DNA of 41,238 nt from positions 1 to 41,238 of the forward strand of contig FTLJ01000392.1 in assembly GCA_900155495.1 (NCBI GenBank), written 5' to 3'. Every line of letters starts with the position of its first letter. Positions within the stretch are counted from its first letter, which is position 1. Under the pieces are notes generated by a model, which searched no databases, was not told the origin of the DNA, and saw nothing but the letters and a program-made list of their open reading frames with translations. Positions 21,218-31,800 of this stretch are shown here, piece by piece. Origin of the DNA: Porogramme epimiltina. Taxonomy: Eukaryota; Basidiomycota; Agaricomycetes; Polyporales; Polyporaceae. The position numbers and the translations under genes are program-made.

Positions 21218-24093
21218 ATGCACCGAGCCAGCACGTCCTCTCGCCACCTCCGAAGGATCCCATCCGCCTCCGCCCGCCCGCTCTCCACGACACCAGCCCT
21301 ATCAGCCTCGCCGGGGCCCTTGACACGCTCCGAGGTCGCTGGCCCGCTACACCCGCCGCTCGTCACGAAGACCCTCCCGGCGTACTTCCGCGACGACGTG
21401 CTCCGCGTGCACGGCGCGCGCCCTGCGCTCGTCGCGCCCCGCGAGCGCGCGCGCGCGCATGGGGGCCCGCCGCCGCCCGCGACGTCCCCGTCCGCGGTCG
21501 GGTTCGGCGCGCGGCACCTCGCGTGGGACTTTGGGGAGCTCGACCGGCATGTGGGGGCGCTCGCGCGCGGGCTCGTCGCCGCCGGCGTGAGGAAGGGGGA
21601 CCGGGTTGGGGTGATCATGGGGAACAACAGGTGCGCCGCGGCCGGGTGCGTCTGCTTGGGGTGCGAGAGGGGGGCTGATTGAGCTGCGCTTCTTTGGACT
21701 GGACTACGGTGGGATGCGTCACGGGCGGTGGGGTGGACAGTGCGTACGCGTGTCTGCAGTGGGCGTGCGCGAGCGTCGGCGCGATCCTCGTCACCCTGAA
21801 CCCCGCATACCGCCTCCCGGAGCTGGTGAGCACACCGCTAGCGCACGCGCTACGTGCACCGACCGCTGACCCCCCCCCCCCCCCCCCCCCCCCCCCCGCC
21901 NNCGGCCCCCCCCCCCCCCCCCCCTTCCCGCCGTAGGTGAGCGTGCTCAACCTTGCGGGCGTGAGCCACCTGTTCGTCGTCCCGCGCCTGCGCGGCTCCG
22001 CGTACGTGCGCGGGCTGTGCGGCGCGTTCCCCGCGCTCGCGCACTCGCGCCCGGGCGAGATCCAGGAGGAGGCACTCCCCGCGCTGCGGCACCTCGTCGT
22101 CGTCGACAACACGGGCGGCGGGCTCGCGCGCGAGCTCGACGGCGTGCGCTGCGCGGTGGACTTCCGCGAGCTGCTCGTGTGGCGCGAGGACGGCGCGGAG
22201 CGGCGCGCGGTCGAGGCGGTCGAAGGGGGGCTGCAGCCGGACGAGGTCGTCAACCTGCAGTTTACGAGGTGCGTTTAGGGGTGGCGCTATCCCGCGCGCG
22301 TGATCGAAGCGGGTTCGCTCATGAGACTTGGGCTTAGTGGGACGACCGGAGCCCCGAAGGCCGTGTCTGTCAGTGAGATTGCGCATTCGTTCTACTAATC
22401 AGGTTCGGGACGCTGATACACCCCTACAGCTTACGCACCACAATCTATTGAACAACGCTCTAGCCATCGCCCGGTGCATGCGTCTAACGGAGTCTGACGT
22501 CCTATGTACGTGCGAGCCACTCTTATTGGGCCCTGAGTCTTCCCTGCGCAGCAGCTGTGGCTAACCTCCGATTTTAGGCAACGTCCCTCCCCTCTTCCAC
22601 TGCTTTGATGAGTGCCCCCCTCGCCATTATTAGCACGTGTCGGGCTGACTCCCGGCGTGATATTTACGTCTTGTGCTGGGGAACCTCGCAGCGTGGTCCC
22701 ACGGCGCGTGCATCGTGTACCCGTCCGAAGCGTACGACCCGGCCGCCATCGTCGACGCCGTCACAGAAGAGCGGTGCACGGCGCTGCACGGCGTGCCGAC
22801 GCACTTCCTCGGCGTGCTCGCGGAGGTGCAGCGCCGCCGCGACGACGGCGAGCGCGTCGACACGCGCCGCCTGAGGTGCGTCCGCGTTTCGCGCCCCCTT
22901 CTTCGTGCGGTTCTGGCGTCGACGTCGAAGCTCATGCCGGCCGGGTGATCGCGGTGTGGCGGGCTCGCGGGAGCAGGACTGGGATTGCCGCGGGCTCGCC
23001 GGTGCCCGTGGACCTGATGAAGCAGCTCATCGAGAAGCTGAACCTCACGGAACTGACGGTGGCGTACGGCATGAGTACGTGTTTCCGCTTCCGACCCCAG
23101 ATCTGTTGCTGAGCGAAGCTCGTTTCTGCTATATTGTGTAGCGGAAACAAGGTATGCAGTGTCCTTCTATGAGAGGGCTGAAGCTTGTCTGACCTGGTGG
23201 ACAGCCCCGTGTCGTTCCAGAGCACGCCTGATGACCCTGTATTGAAGCGGGTCGAGACCGTAGGGAAGGTCCTCCCACACGTGAGGGCGAAGCTTGTCAA
23301 TCCTGACGGCGAAGTGGTGCCAGTTGGCAAGCCTGGGGAGCTCCTCGTTGCGGGGTACCCTCTGCAGAAGGGGTACTGGAACGACGAGGAGCACACGCGC
23401 CAAGTGATGAAACGCGACGAGGAGGGGACGCTGTGGATGCACACGGGCGACGAGGGCATCATGGACGAGGAGGGCTATCTGCGGAGTAAGCGTCAGATTC
23501 ACTTCTCAGATTCATATGCGGTGGCGCGCTCACGCGCTTCGATCCCGCGGCTGCAGTCGTCGGGCGAATTAAGGACATCATCATTCGGGGTGGAGAGGTG
23601 AGCGCGCCCGTGGCTTCAGCCCGGAGCCCTGGCGTCCGGCAAACGTCTGACGCAACTTTGTGCGCACCCAGAACCTCTTCCCGGTCCAGATTGAGAACGT
23701 GATGACGGCACACCCGGACATTCGTGAAGCAGCGGCCGTTGCGGTTCCTGACGCGAAGTACGGTGAGGTTGTCGGAGCGTGGATCGTACGAGAACCGCAC
23801 TCTTCCATCTCGAGAGAGGAGGCGCGACGGGTCGTCGCGGAGGGGATGAACCCGCAGGTGAGCAGGCCACCCGTGACGGTCCGGGCGTCGGTCCTTGGGA
23901 GTCCGCTGACCGTCTGCATGATTACTAGAACGCGCCGGCGTGGGTATGGTTTTTGGGCGAGGATGGCGTGGCTGAGGAGCTGCCCAAGACGGCTAGCGGG
24001 AAGGTGCAGAAGCACATCCTGCGGGCGTGGTCTACGGAGCTGGCGAAGAAGGGGGTCGGGCGGGTCTCGTCGTTGCCGGGCGGAAGTCGGTGA
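21218..24093 (+). CDS. Mitochondrial-type acyl-CoA synthetase (ACSF2-like)
   Basis: AMP-forming ligase expected to activate medium-chain fatty acids to CoA thioesters. Exons: 21218-21630, 21741-21825, 21937-22268, 22338-22368, 22430-22505, 22578-22607, 22668-22875, 22977-23074, 23142-23151, 23205-23485, 23557-23597, 23672-23857, 23929-24093, giving 651 aa. The N terminus (MHRASTSSRHLRRIPSASAR) looks like a mitochondrial presequence. Motifs: P-loop TSGTTGAPK (about 276-284), PLFHCFGLVLGNLAAW, YGMTETSP (about 422-429), WMHTGDEG, GRIKDIIIRGGENLFP and the C-terminal lysine in PKTASGKVQK. There is no peroxisomal SKL ending. The FGLVLG motif requires an AT-AC intron (22608-22667) and the TETS motif a 10-nt exon. 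Intron 2 contains a poly-C run with two undetermined bases. The frame is otherwise unbroken, so I call it functional. Confidence 0.88.
21870..21924. repeat. Poly-C tract with assembly gap in an intron
   Basis: A run of 28 C (21870-21897) is followed by two undetermined bases (21901-21902) and another C run (21906-21924). The whole tract lies inside intron 2 (21826-21936) of the acyl-CoA synthetase gene. The true length is therefore unknown, and the downstream coordinates may be understated. Confidence 0.95.
22608..22667 (+). other. Probable AT-AC intron in the acyl-CoA synthetase gene
   Basis: The 60-nt interval starts ATGAGT and ends TTTAC. Removing it joins FHCF to GLVLGNLAAW in frame. Without it the frame stops (TGA at 22658-22660), and no AG acceptor lies between that stop and the conserved motif. 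A CTGACT branch-like site sits about 20 nt before the 3' end, and the 5' end is not the U12 consensus ATATCC, so it looks like a U2-type AT-AC intron. Confidence 0.7.
23142..23151 (+). other. 10-nt micro-exon in the acyl-CoA synthetase gene
   Basis: CGGAAACAAG is bounded by TGTGTAG upstream and GTATGC downstream. It completes Thr, supplies Glu and Thr, and starts Ser of the invariant GMTETSP motif. Both flanking introns (67 and 53 nt) are normal. Missing it would delete the adenylate-binding TETS signature and shift the frame. Confidence 0.85.
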
Positions 24094-24702
24094 GGGCGCG
24101 TGGATGCGGGATATACTTACCGTCGGAGCGGATGAGAGCTATTACGGTGCCTGGATTTGTAGCTGCTCTCACATATTACCTCTTGAGATGGATGAACGCA
24201 ATGACGTCGGCGGCGGACATGCGTAGCCGACGATACCTCGGGGGGATAGTGCTGCCCTGGGGCCAAGAGGGAGAGGAGATGAGGTCAAAGTGCGCGCAGG
24301 AGGCTGTACGTGCTCTTCCCTTCGCCCGGACGAGGGTACTGATAACGAGCGATGACGCAGGGCCGCAAGCGCCCGTCTGGCCCAAGCCACCCGTGAAAAC
24401 ATGCCGTTGGGTCCATTTTTGGAAAGAACGCGGTCACGAGCGCGTTCCCCGCGGGCGCCTGATGGGACGGCAGTCCTGCCGGGGTGGCCGCGAGGTACGG
24501 CGGGGGATGTCCTATGATGTCACGGCCCGAAGCAGGGCGCGAGCGGACGGACGCAGCGGCCCCCTCTCCTCGATTCCCCCCGGTAGATTGGGTGGCGCCG
24601 ACGGTAGCCTCCAGATAAAGATCAGGGCGTCGCCGCCGTCTCGTCTCCCACACCCGCACCCACCGCCCGCCACCGCACACGCCCGCCGCCTACTCTCCAG
24701 CC
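24094..24702. other. Intergenic region before the zinc dehydrogenase gene
   Basis: These 609 bp hold the acyl-CoA synthetase 3' end and the promoter of the dehydrogenase. CCAGATAAAGATC at about 24610-24622 is the best TATA-like element, roughly 85-90 bp before the ATG. A long C-rich leader (CCCACACCCGCACCCACC) precedes the start. I see no gene in it. Confidence 0.4.
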
Positions 24703-26099
24703 ATGCCCGAAGGAACGATGAACGCGCTCTGGTATCACGCCGTGCGTTCTCGTCCGCCCCCTACGTCATCGCCTGCTGACCTCCGTGTTTCTGGCAGCCA
24801 TTCAAGTTCGAGATCAGGCAGGTACCCATTCCCAAGTGCGGCGATGACGACCTCCTTCTCAAAGGTACCGCACCGGTCTTGTCTTTCATTTATATACCTG
24901 TACTCACCCGCACCCCTGCCAGTTTCCCTCTGCGGTGTCTGCGGCACCGACGGCCACATCCACGAGGGCGAGTTCATCTCCAAATTCCCCGTATGTCTTA
25001 GTCCCCCATGAGCCATCTCGACCTGCTCACGCGAGCTCGCTCCTCGGACAGCTTATCCCCGGACATGAGGCGATCGGCGTGCTCATCGAGAAGGGGAAGA
25101 ACGTAAAGGACTTCGAGCTCGGCGACCGCATCGTCGCCGACGTCGGAATCTCCGTGCGTGCTTTCTTACGTACTGCTGAACGCAGCGCGCGCCGGCTGAC
25201 CCTGACCCCGCGCATACAGTGCGACAACTGCTTCTACTGCCGGCGAGGCAACGCCATCCTCTGCGAGAACTTCCACGCACGCGGCGTCACGCTCGACGGC
25301 GGCTTCGCCGAGTACATCGTCTACCCGCAGCGCAAGTGCTACAAGATCCACAACCTGACGGACGAGGAGTCGACGCTGCTCGAGCCCGCCGCGTGCGCGA
25401 TCCACGGGCTCGACAAGCTCAACCCGCCCGTCGGGATCGACGTGCTCCTGCTCGGCGCGGGCCCGACTGGGCTTATCCTCGCGCAGCTGCTCAAGCTCAA
25501 CGGCGCGCACCGCATCACGATCGCCGCGAACAAGGGCATCAAGATGGACATCGCGAAGCAGCTCAACGCCGCGGACGAGTACGTCGAGCTCGACCGCCAG
25601 AACCCGGAGCCGCAGTGGGAGCAGCTCAAGAAGGACAACCCGTACGGGTTCGACGTCGTCGTCGAGGCGACGGGCGTGGAGAAGATCGTGCAGAACAGCA
25701 TCAACTACGTCCGCCGCGGCGGCACGATCATGGTGTATGGCGTGTACGAGAACAAGGCGATGGTCCACTGGCCACCATCTAAAATCTTTGGGGATGAGAT
25801 CCGGGTCAGTATATGCGCTTCTGTGGAGTGCCAACGTGCGGAGACTCACGATACGCGCGTGTAGATCATCGGCTCGTTCTCACAGGCGTATTGCTTCCCC
25901 CGTGCGGTTGCCTACCTCGACGGTGGCAAGGTCAACGTCAAGGGCATGGTGCGTCCCTTCTCTCAGCCCCGCCGCTAGCACGGCCGAGCTCATGCTATTC
26001 GCATGTCAGGTCACGGATGTGTTCAAGCTTGAGGACTACCAAGCAGCACTCGACAAGATGAACAGCCGTGGGGCACTGAAGATCGCGATTAAGCCTTGA
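24703..26099 (+). CDS. Zinc-dependent polyol dehydrogenase, D-arabinitol/sorbitol type
   Basis: NAD(P)-dependent medium-chain dehydrogenase that should interconvert a sugar alcohol and a ketose in the cytosol. Exons: 24703-24741, 24798-24864, 24923-24990, 25052-25153, 25220-25804, 25865-25948, 26010-26099, giving 344 aa, typical for the family. Catalytic zinc ligands are Cys39 in CGVCGTD, His63-Glu64 in PGHEAIG and Glu147. Structural zinc is held by Cys93, Cys96, Cys99 and Cys107. The cofactor fold carries GAGPTG (171-176). From memory of the family, the pattern resembles rust-fungal D-arabitol dehydrogenase and sorbitol/threonine dehydrogenases. Polyol metabolism (storage, osmotic balance, NADPH supply) is the likely role, but the substrate cannot be read from sequence alone. 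Confidence 0.88.
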
Positions 26100-26410
26100 G
26101 TGCGTGTCGAGCGGCAGAAGCGCATGCAGTTAGTGTACACCTAGGACGACAGCAGCACTGTATCAGTATATATGTATGCCAGCTATCGATGTAACGCATA
26201 TACCCACCAGCTTCCACCATCATGCATCATACTCCCTCGAGTGCCGTGATATTCCGTGTGGGCACGGTGGCTAACTTGAAGCAAGGCGCACACAATCAAT
26301 GAGTGCAGCCGTCAATAGTAAATCCAAATTGTGCAAGTCCGTCATAACAAAGCGTGAAGTGTACGAAAGCGTGTATAGCTATGGTAGTTCCAGGGCACCC
26401 TCGCCCACCC
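26100..26410. terminator. Convergent 3' region of dehydrogenase and RMD1 genes
   Basis: These 311 bp separate two facing stop codons. TATATATGTAT at 26167-26177, 68 nt after the dehydrogenase stop, resembles a fungal 3'-end efficiency element. The rest is unremarkable, and no gene is seen. Confidence 0.45.
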
Positions 26411-28412
26411 CTAGGAGAAGAGGTCGACCAGGATGGTGATGATGCCGAGTGCTACGGTGGAAAAGAGTGGCGGTTAGTCAAGCCGTTGCACAACTTTTAG
26501 GGGAACGGGTCAGAGAGCGAGAACGGCGACGCACCGATCTCGACGGCGATGAGTGCAATGACGATCTGCTCGAGGCGCTCCGCGTGGCGGCTCGTGACGG
26601 TCTCTTTGAGGAGCTGGAGCATGTCCTGCAGGACCTCGACGCGCGCGTTGAGCAGGTCGATCCGCTGCGGGATCTCGAGGTAGCTCCGCGCGGCGTCGTA
26701 GAGCGGCTGCAGGTCCGGGTATGTCTGTTGTGCCGAGCAGGGTCAGTACGTGAAAGGCCGAGGGGCGGAAGGGGAGGACTGACCCAGAACACTTCCTGCG
26801 GGGGTAGAAGGGGTCGAGGTCAGCCGGAAGGCGATGTATGGGTGAACAACCGAACAACTGGACACGGACCGGAGAGTCTAGGACGGAGCCGACAGAGTTG
26901 ATGTTCGTGCGGAGGAGGAAGAGTTCGCCAATTTTCTGCATGATCTCTTTGTGGTTCATATCTATCTTCCCCGTCTCGCTGATGATCTCTGGGATATCCT
27001 TCGTCTCATCTATCGTTGTGGAAATGAGGTTCTCGAACTAGAGATGGGGCATGAGCGTCGTTACATGGACACCGTAGATGATGAGAATGCGACGAACCAA
27101 GGAGATCTTTACGGATTGGGCTAGTGCGTGCGAGAGTGAGAGCTTCGTCCTATGCCAACAATTGATTGATGAACGTGACATAACGTTAAATGTGGTGATA
27201 GACTGACATGTAACTTGAGCCTTTCCGCAGTGTGATGACATCATTGAATATCCTGGGTAGCGCGTGAACAAACCCTGTCAGACCATACATGCAACATAAC
27301 TGGAAGCGCACTCACCGACTGTAGCTGGCATAATAGAAATTAAGATCTTCCATCTCGACCTCATCCGGTTCTAGCAGACAGATCAGAACACACTGCGTGG
27401 TGTCCGGAACAGAACCACGCACTCAATCGGTCGACTTCGAACCGTTTTCTGTTCCCCAGTCAGCAATCACCATCATTCTACGAATAGAAGGGCCTACAAT
27501 GAAGAGAGGAAGCGTTTCTCCTGCGCCTCTGTCATGCCCCAAATGACAACCGTGCCGTACTCAAAAATGAAGATTTCTGCTTCCGTTGGCGTCTCCGCGA
27601 ATTTGCTCTTCCTCCGGGCCTTTCCCTTCTGCGGGCCAGGTGCCTCCGAGTCCGACGCGCCGGGTGCGAGCTCGGGGATGCCTAAAAGGTCGCCCGTGCC
27701 GCTCTGGTGTCGGGAGGCGTCCTGAAAATGGACTCTTGCCTGCGTCGGGTACGCGTTCGCGGACGACGAAGGAGGTTCGTAGACGTATGGCGTATAAATA
27801 ACGTCCACTATGGTTCGGGGGTTCGTGTGGTACGAGGGGCGGCGTGCGTTGAAGAACTTCATAAGCTCTGGGAAGCGATACGAGCTGTCCGCGACGCGTT
27901 CAAGGTTGCAACAGCGACAGCAGGCCATTCAGACGCACCTCGCGGTCGCGTACGCGGTCACCCGGGGGAGGGATTTCGCCTTCTTCTTCGTGAGGCGGAG
28001 CGCATCCCGTCGCGCAGTCCCCGCAGGGATGAGGTCGATCTGGTTGTACACCTGGCAAATGGGGCGGCGCAGCGCGTGGGGCGCACGCACGGGGTCAGGC
28101 CGGTGGGGAAAATGGGGCACGGCGGCGGGCGTGACGCACCTCGACGTCTTCCGGCTCGTCCTCCTCCTCTTCTGCCTCCTCGTCCTCGCTGTCCGCAAGC
28201 GTTCCAGAGCCCTCGCCCGCCTCTTCCCTCTCCCGCGGCGGCGGGGGAAGCTGGGGTGCCTTGTCGTTGAGCACGGGCTCGGCGTGCTCCGGGAGGACTT
28301 TGAGCTTCCCTGCAACCTTGGTGGACCGGTTGGCGCCCCGCGCTTTAGACTCGCCCGGCGCCCCGCCGCCCGTGAGTGCTGGCGATTTGGGGACAGGCTG
28401 GCTGGTCGACAT
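26411..28412 (-). CDS. RMD1: RMD1/RMD8 family protein (DUF155)
   Basis: DUF155 proteins include yeast Rmd1/Rmd8 and mitochondrial RMND1; the molecular activity is not established. Exons (minus): 28412-28140, 28051-27939, 27884-27498, 27448-27423, 27370-27316, 27252-27208, 27149-27098, 27037-26870, 26795-26784, 26724-26535, 26451-26411, giving 453 aa. An N-terminal disordered part ends in an acidic run (SEDEEAEEEEDEPEDVE). The DUF155 core follows: KKKAKSLPRVTAYATASSY, IFIFEYGTVVIWGMTEAQEK, EDLNFYYASYSRI, SLSHALAQSVKISLFE and RTNINSVGSVLDSPEVFW. One C-terminal membrane segment spans about 431-452 (VIALIAVEIALGIITILVDL). There is no clear mitochondrial presequence, so a vacuolar or other membrane site is possible. 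The 12-nt exon 9 encodes only EVFW. An in-frame upstream ATG (28565) was rejected because the extension is low complexity. Confidence 0.9.
26784..26795 (-). other. 12-nt micro-exon of the RMD1-like gene
   Basis: The exon encodes Glu-Val-Phe-Trp between introns 26796-26869 and 26725-26783. Flanks are CCCGCAG upstream and GTCAGT downstream. Both junctions are phase 0, so skipping it would remove four residues without a frameshift. The residues fit the DUF155 motif VLDSPEVFW...YPDLQPLY. Confidence 0.85.
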
Positions 28413-28873
28413 GTTCCTAGATGAGCGGCGGCAAGGATTCTGCGACGAGCAAGGGAGAGACGGTGTCGGCGACAGAGAAGAACAGCGAAAGCCGAGGTCA
28501 CGCCCCGTTGCCCGTGGCGGAAGCCTCTCACGTCCCGGTGGGCCGGCGGGGATGATCTCATACACGAGGCTGCATCAGTCCTCGGCGTTTACGCGCCTCC
28601 CGTCCGTTAAGCTCCACTAGAACCCGTTCATTATTGGGCTAATAAATCTTCAAATGCGATTAGTAGCTCCCAACGTGGCAAGTAAGAAACTTGTTACTCG
28701 CCTTTGCCGATCCGGAGGGACCAGGCCCCGGCCGCGCGGGCGGCGCACGCTCAGCGACTGTCCCGGCTCGTCCGCTCTCACCCGACGCGTTTTCTGCTCT
28801 CCTCCCGCTGCCATTGGTGTGGACGCCCCTCCGGATGTACCCTTCTTGAGCGCACCCGTTCTCTCGGTGGGCA
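28413..28873. promoter_or_regulatory. Shared upstream region of RMD1-like and DNAJC11-like genes
   Basis: These 461 bp separate two divergent start codons. ATTGG (CCAAT on the other strand) occurs near 28635 and 28814, which would suit a CCAAT-binding complex that often drives mitochondrial genes in fungi. A modest AT-rich patch lies at about 28630-28700. No TATA box is evident. Confidence 0.5.
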
Positions 28874-31800
28874 ATGCCGGACTTCAACGACGCCGGGATC
28901 CTCGCAGGCACGCCGACGGACGACCCCGAGTACTTCTAGTGAATTTCGTTCGTGTCTGACGCCACAAGAAGGGATGCTAATGGGCGAAACAGCGCGGTCC
29001 TCAATCTTCCCAAGACTGCCTCCGACCAGGAAGTTCGCGAACGCTACCGGCAACTGTCCGTCGTCTTCCACCCGGACAAACAGGCCGACCCAGCGCGCAA
29101 GGAGGCCGCCTCGCAGCGGTTCCTCCAGGTGCAGAAGGCGTATGAAGGTGCGCGTCCCCCCGCCCTTCGTCCGCACCCCCGCCTTCTCACTCCCGCCGTG
29201 CAGTTCTGTCCAATCCCGTCTCCCGGTGCGTGTCATCTCCCGCCACGCCGCCCCCCGCCGCCGTGCTCACCCTACAAATTCAGCCGCGCGTATGACATTT
29301 TAGGTCAGACTTCCTGGGGACCGTTGCCGCGACTGAATGCGCTGATTCTTGGCTAGTGCAGGCCCAGAAGGCCTCAGCCTCCTGCAGACCGCCGACTTTA
29401 CGCATGTCGCCGCAGAAGAGGTAAGCCGCGAACCTCCTCTCCTCCCCGCCCCCACCCGGGTCGCGTCCTGACGTAAAACGCGGCGATGCAGTTCGAGGAG
29501 CACCTCCGGCGGCAGCAGCGAGAAGTCGACCGAATGCGCGTCGAACAGGCGCTGCATCCCAGAGGCACTATCACTCTCGGCATCGACGCCTCGTCCATTT
29601 TTGACGACGAATACGAGGACAAGGACGGCTCCCCCGTTTCGTCATGGCAGAACTTCATGCTGACGCTTCGGGACGTGAAGAAAAATAGGTTCGCCGTGAG
29701 GCACCGCGTGCAGGCAAGTTTTAGTTTGTTTGACAGCGTCGTCCGCACCGGCAACCTCCCTCCCATTGAAAGCCGCCCCAAGGCACAGAGTCAAATGGGT
29801 GTAGTTCCCGGGGCACCGATTACTCTCCAAATTTGCTGCGAAGAGCCCGTCGTTGGCTGCTGTTAGCCTATAGACTCGCGCGAAGGACGTCGTGTGGCCT
29901 GACCGCGTGGTCCTCGCGGGGCCCCGGCTCCTTTACATTGTCAGCATATTCCCAAGCGCGTCCTTCGGGGTGGCGGGGCGTCGATCTGCGGGCGGTCGCG
30001 ATGTCGCTATCCTTCGTCACTACTGACTGTTGACGTACAGACGGAAATCAGCCGAAGAACATGGCTGGTCTTGGCCAGCCGGGTCTCCGCAGGGGCTGGA
30101 GGCGCCGTAATGGGAACCCTGCGACATCAGTACTCGCCCCGTCTGAGTTTTGAGGTGAGCGCACACCTTCGTGGCGTCAAACTTACTCCCGCGAACGTCT
30201 TTTAATAGGGCACGACGAGCCTCCTCACCTTATCGGGTCTCGCACTGAAGGCCTCGTATCGCGCCGACGATTACGTCGTTGTGTGCCAATCGGAAGTTTC
30301 TTCCGCCCAGCTCCGCCAGCCGTTCACCCACCGGAATGGACGTCCTATGGCCCTACCGCCGGTGACTGTAACGGCCTTCCGGCGGCTCTTCCCGAAGTCA
30401 CCGATGCAAGGGATGCTGGGTGTTTCACTCGCGCCCGGCGGCCCAAGAATTTCGATCGGCGTATCGTCTTCGGAGTTTCACGACAGCCAGCCTCAGCAAG
30501 AACCGCGCGAGGAGCCCGGTAGCGCCGAATACGCTTTCCGCGCTCCCTCGTCTTCCGGCCTGGCACTCTACTCGAGCGAGTGGCAGATCGGCTTCGACCT
30601 AGCAGGGCTTGGGAGCGGCCTTAACGGTCGGTACGGCGTAACCTTCCTTGAACTGGGCGTGCACCTCCAGACGGTGCTGCGCCTCGGCCTCACTGGCCTT
30701 ACATGGCTCGTGGGCGGGGAGTGGCGCGGCAATGACACTGCCGTCGGTGCAAACGTCAGCGTCAATGTGGATGGGGTCGTGCTTCGTGTGGAGTATGCGT
30801 CCGTCTACGTTCAGTTCAAGCCCACGCGCTGACTGATCAACAGCGCCACGTACCGTGGCCAGACTCTCGCCCTCCCAATCATACTCTCGCACGAGCACAA
30901 TGAGTCGGTCGGCTTCTGGACGGCTGTCGTCCCTTCTGCGGTCCTGGCCGCGTTCTATTACTTCAGACTGCGGCCGCGCCGTCGCAAGCAGAGGATTGAG
31001 TTCGTCGCACCCAAATTAATTGCGCCGCGAGCAGCTTCTCATATTGCCACAGATACATCCAGCAGGCGCGCCGCCAACTCCAGCAGGAGAAGTCGGAGAT
31101 CCTGCGGCAGTGGCAAGAGACCATCTACCTCCTGCAAGATACGGCAGCGCGACATATGCGCACCGAGGAAGCATGCGACGGTGAGTCGACATCTGCCTCC
31201 GAGTCGAGGGGAGCTCAATTTCTAAAACGCCGCTGGATGTTTCACACAGGTCTGGCCATTCTAGAAGCGCGATACGGCCCATCAGAGCGGGACGAGGGCA
31301 CCGAAGGCCTCGATGTAGACGTTACTATCCCCCTTCAGGCCCTGGTGAGCTCAAGCCAGCTATACATACCAGGGAAGAGAAGCAAGGTGAGCCCCTCCTC
31401 TCTCCAATGCCCCTTCTACTTGCGTGGGGAACCGAGGACGCCCCATCTCGAGCCTTCGATAAGGACGTTTTCTCGTACGGCAGCCCGATATCTGCCGTCG
31501 GGGGCATTTCAATACCAGTGACTCGCCAAGGTGTCGGGTCTCGGCGGCCGGTATGGCGCTGGGCAGAGAAACGGTCTATTTTCTGGCCGTCGGGAGAGGG
31601 AGGGCAATCGCGCAACCACAATCACCCAGAGGAAGGGCCACCGTACTGCTGTCATTCTCCGGTCAGGTTCTCTGTCACCGTCGGGGACACGAGCCCATGA
31701 ACGTTACCGTTGCCGATACCGCGCCGCCGTCCCGTTGCAGCAGATTGAGCAGCCATCAGCATCGCGGCTTCGCACACACGGCACGGTTCTGCTCGCTAAC

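Noticed and set aside
21218..24093. Acyl-CoA synthetase as a pseudogene
   Set aside because: The N gap is intronic, and every exon keeps frame and conserved motifs once the AT-AC intron and micro-exon are accepted.
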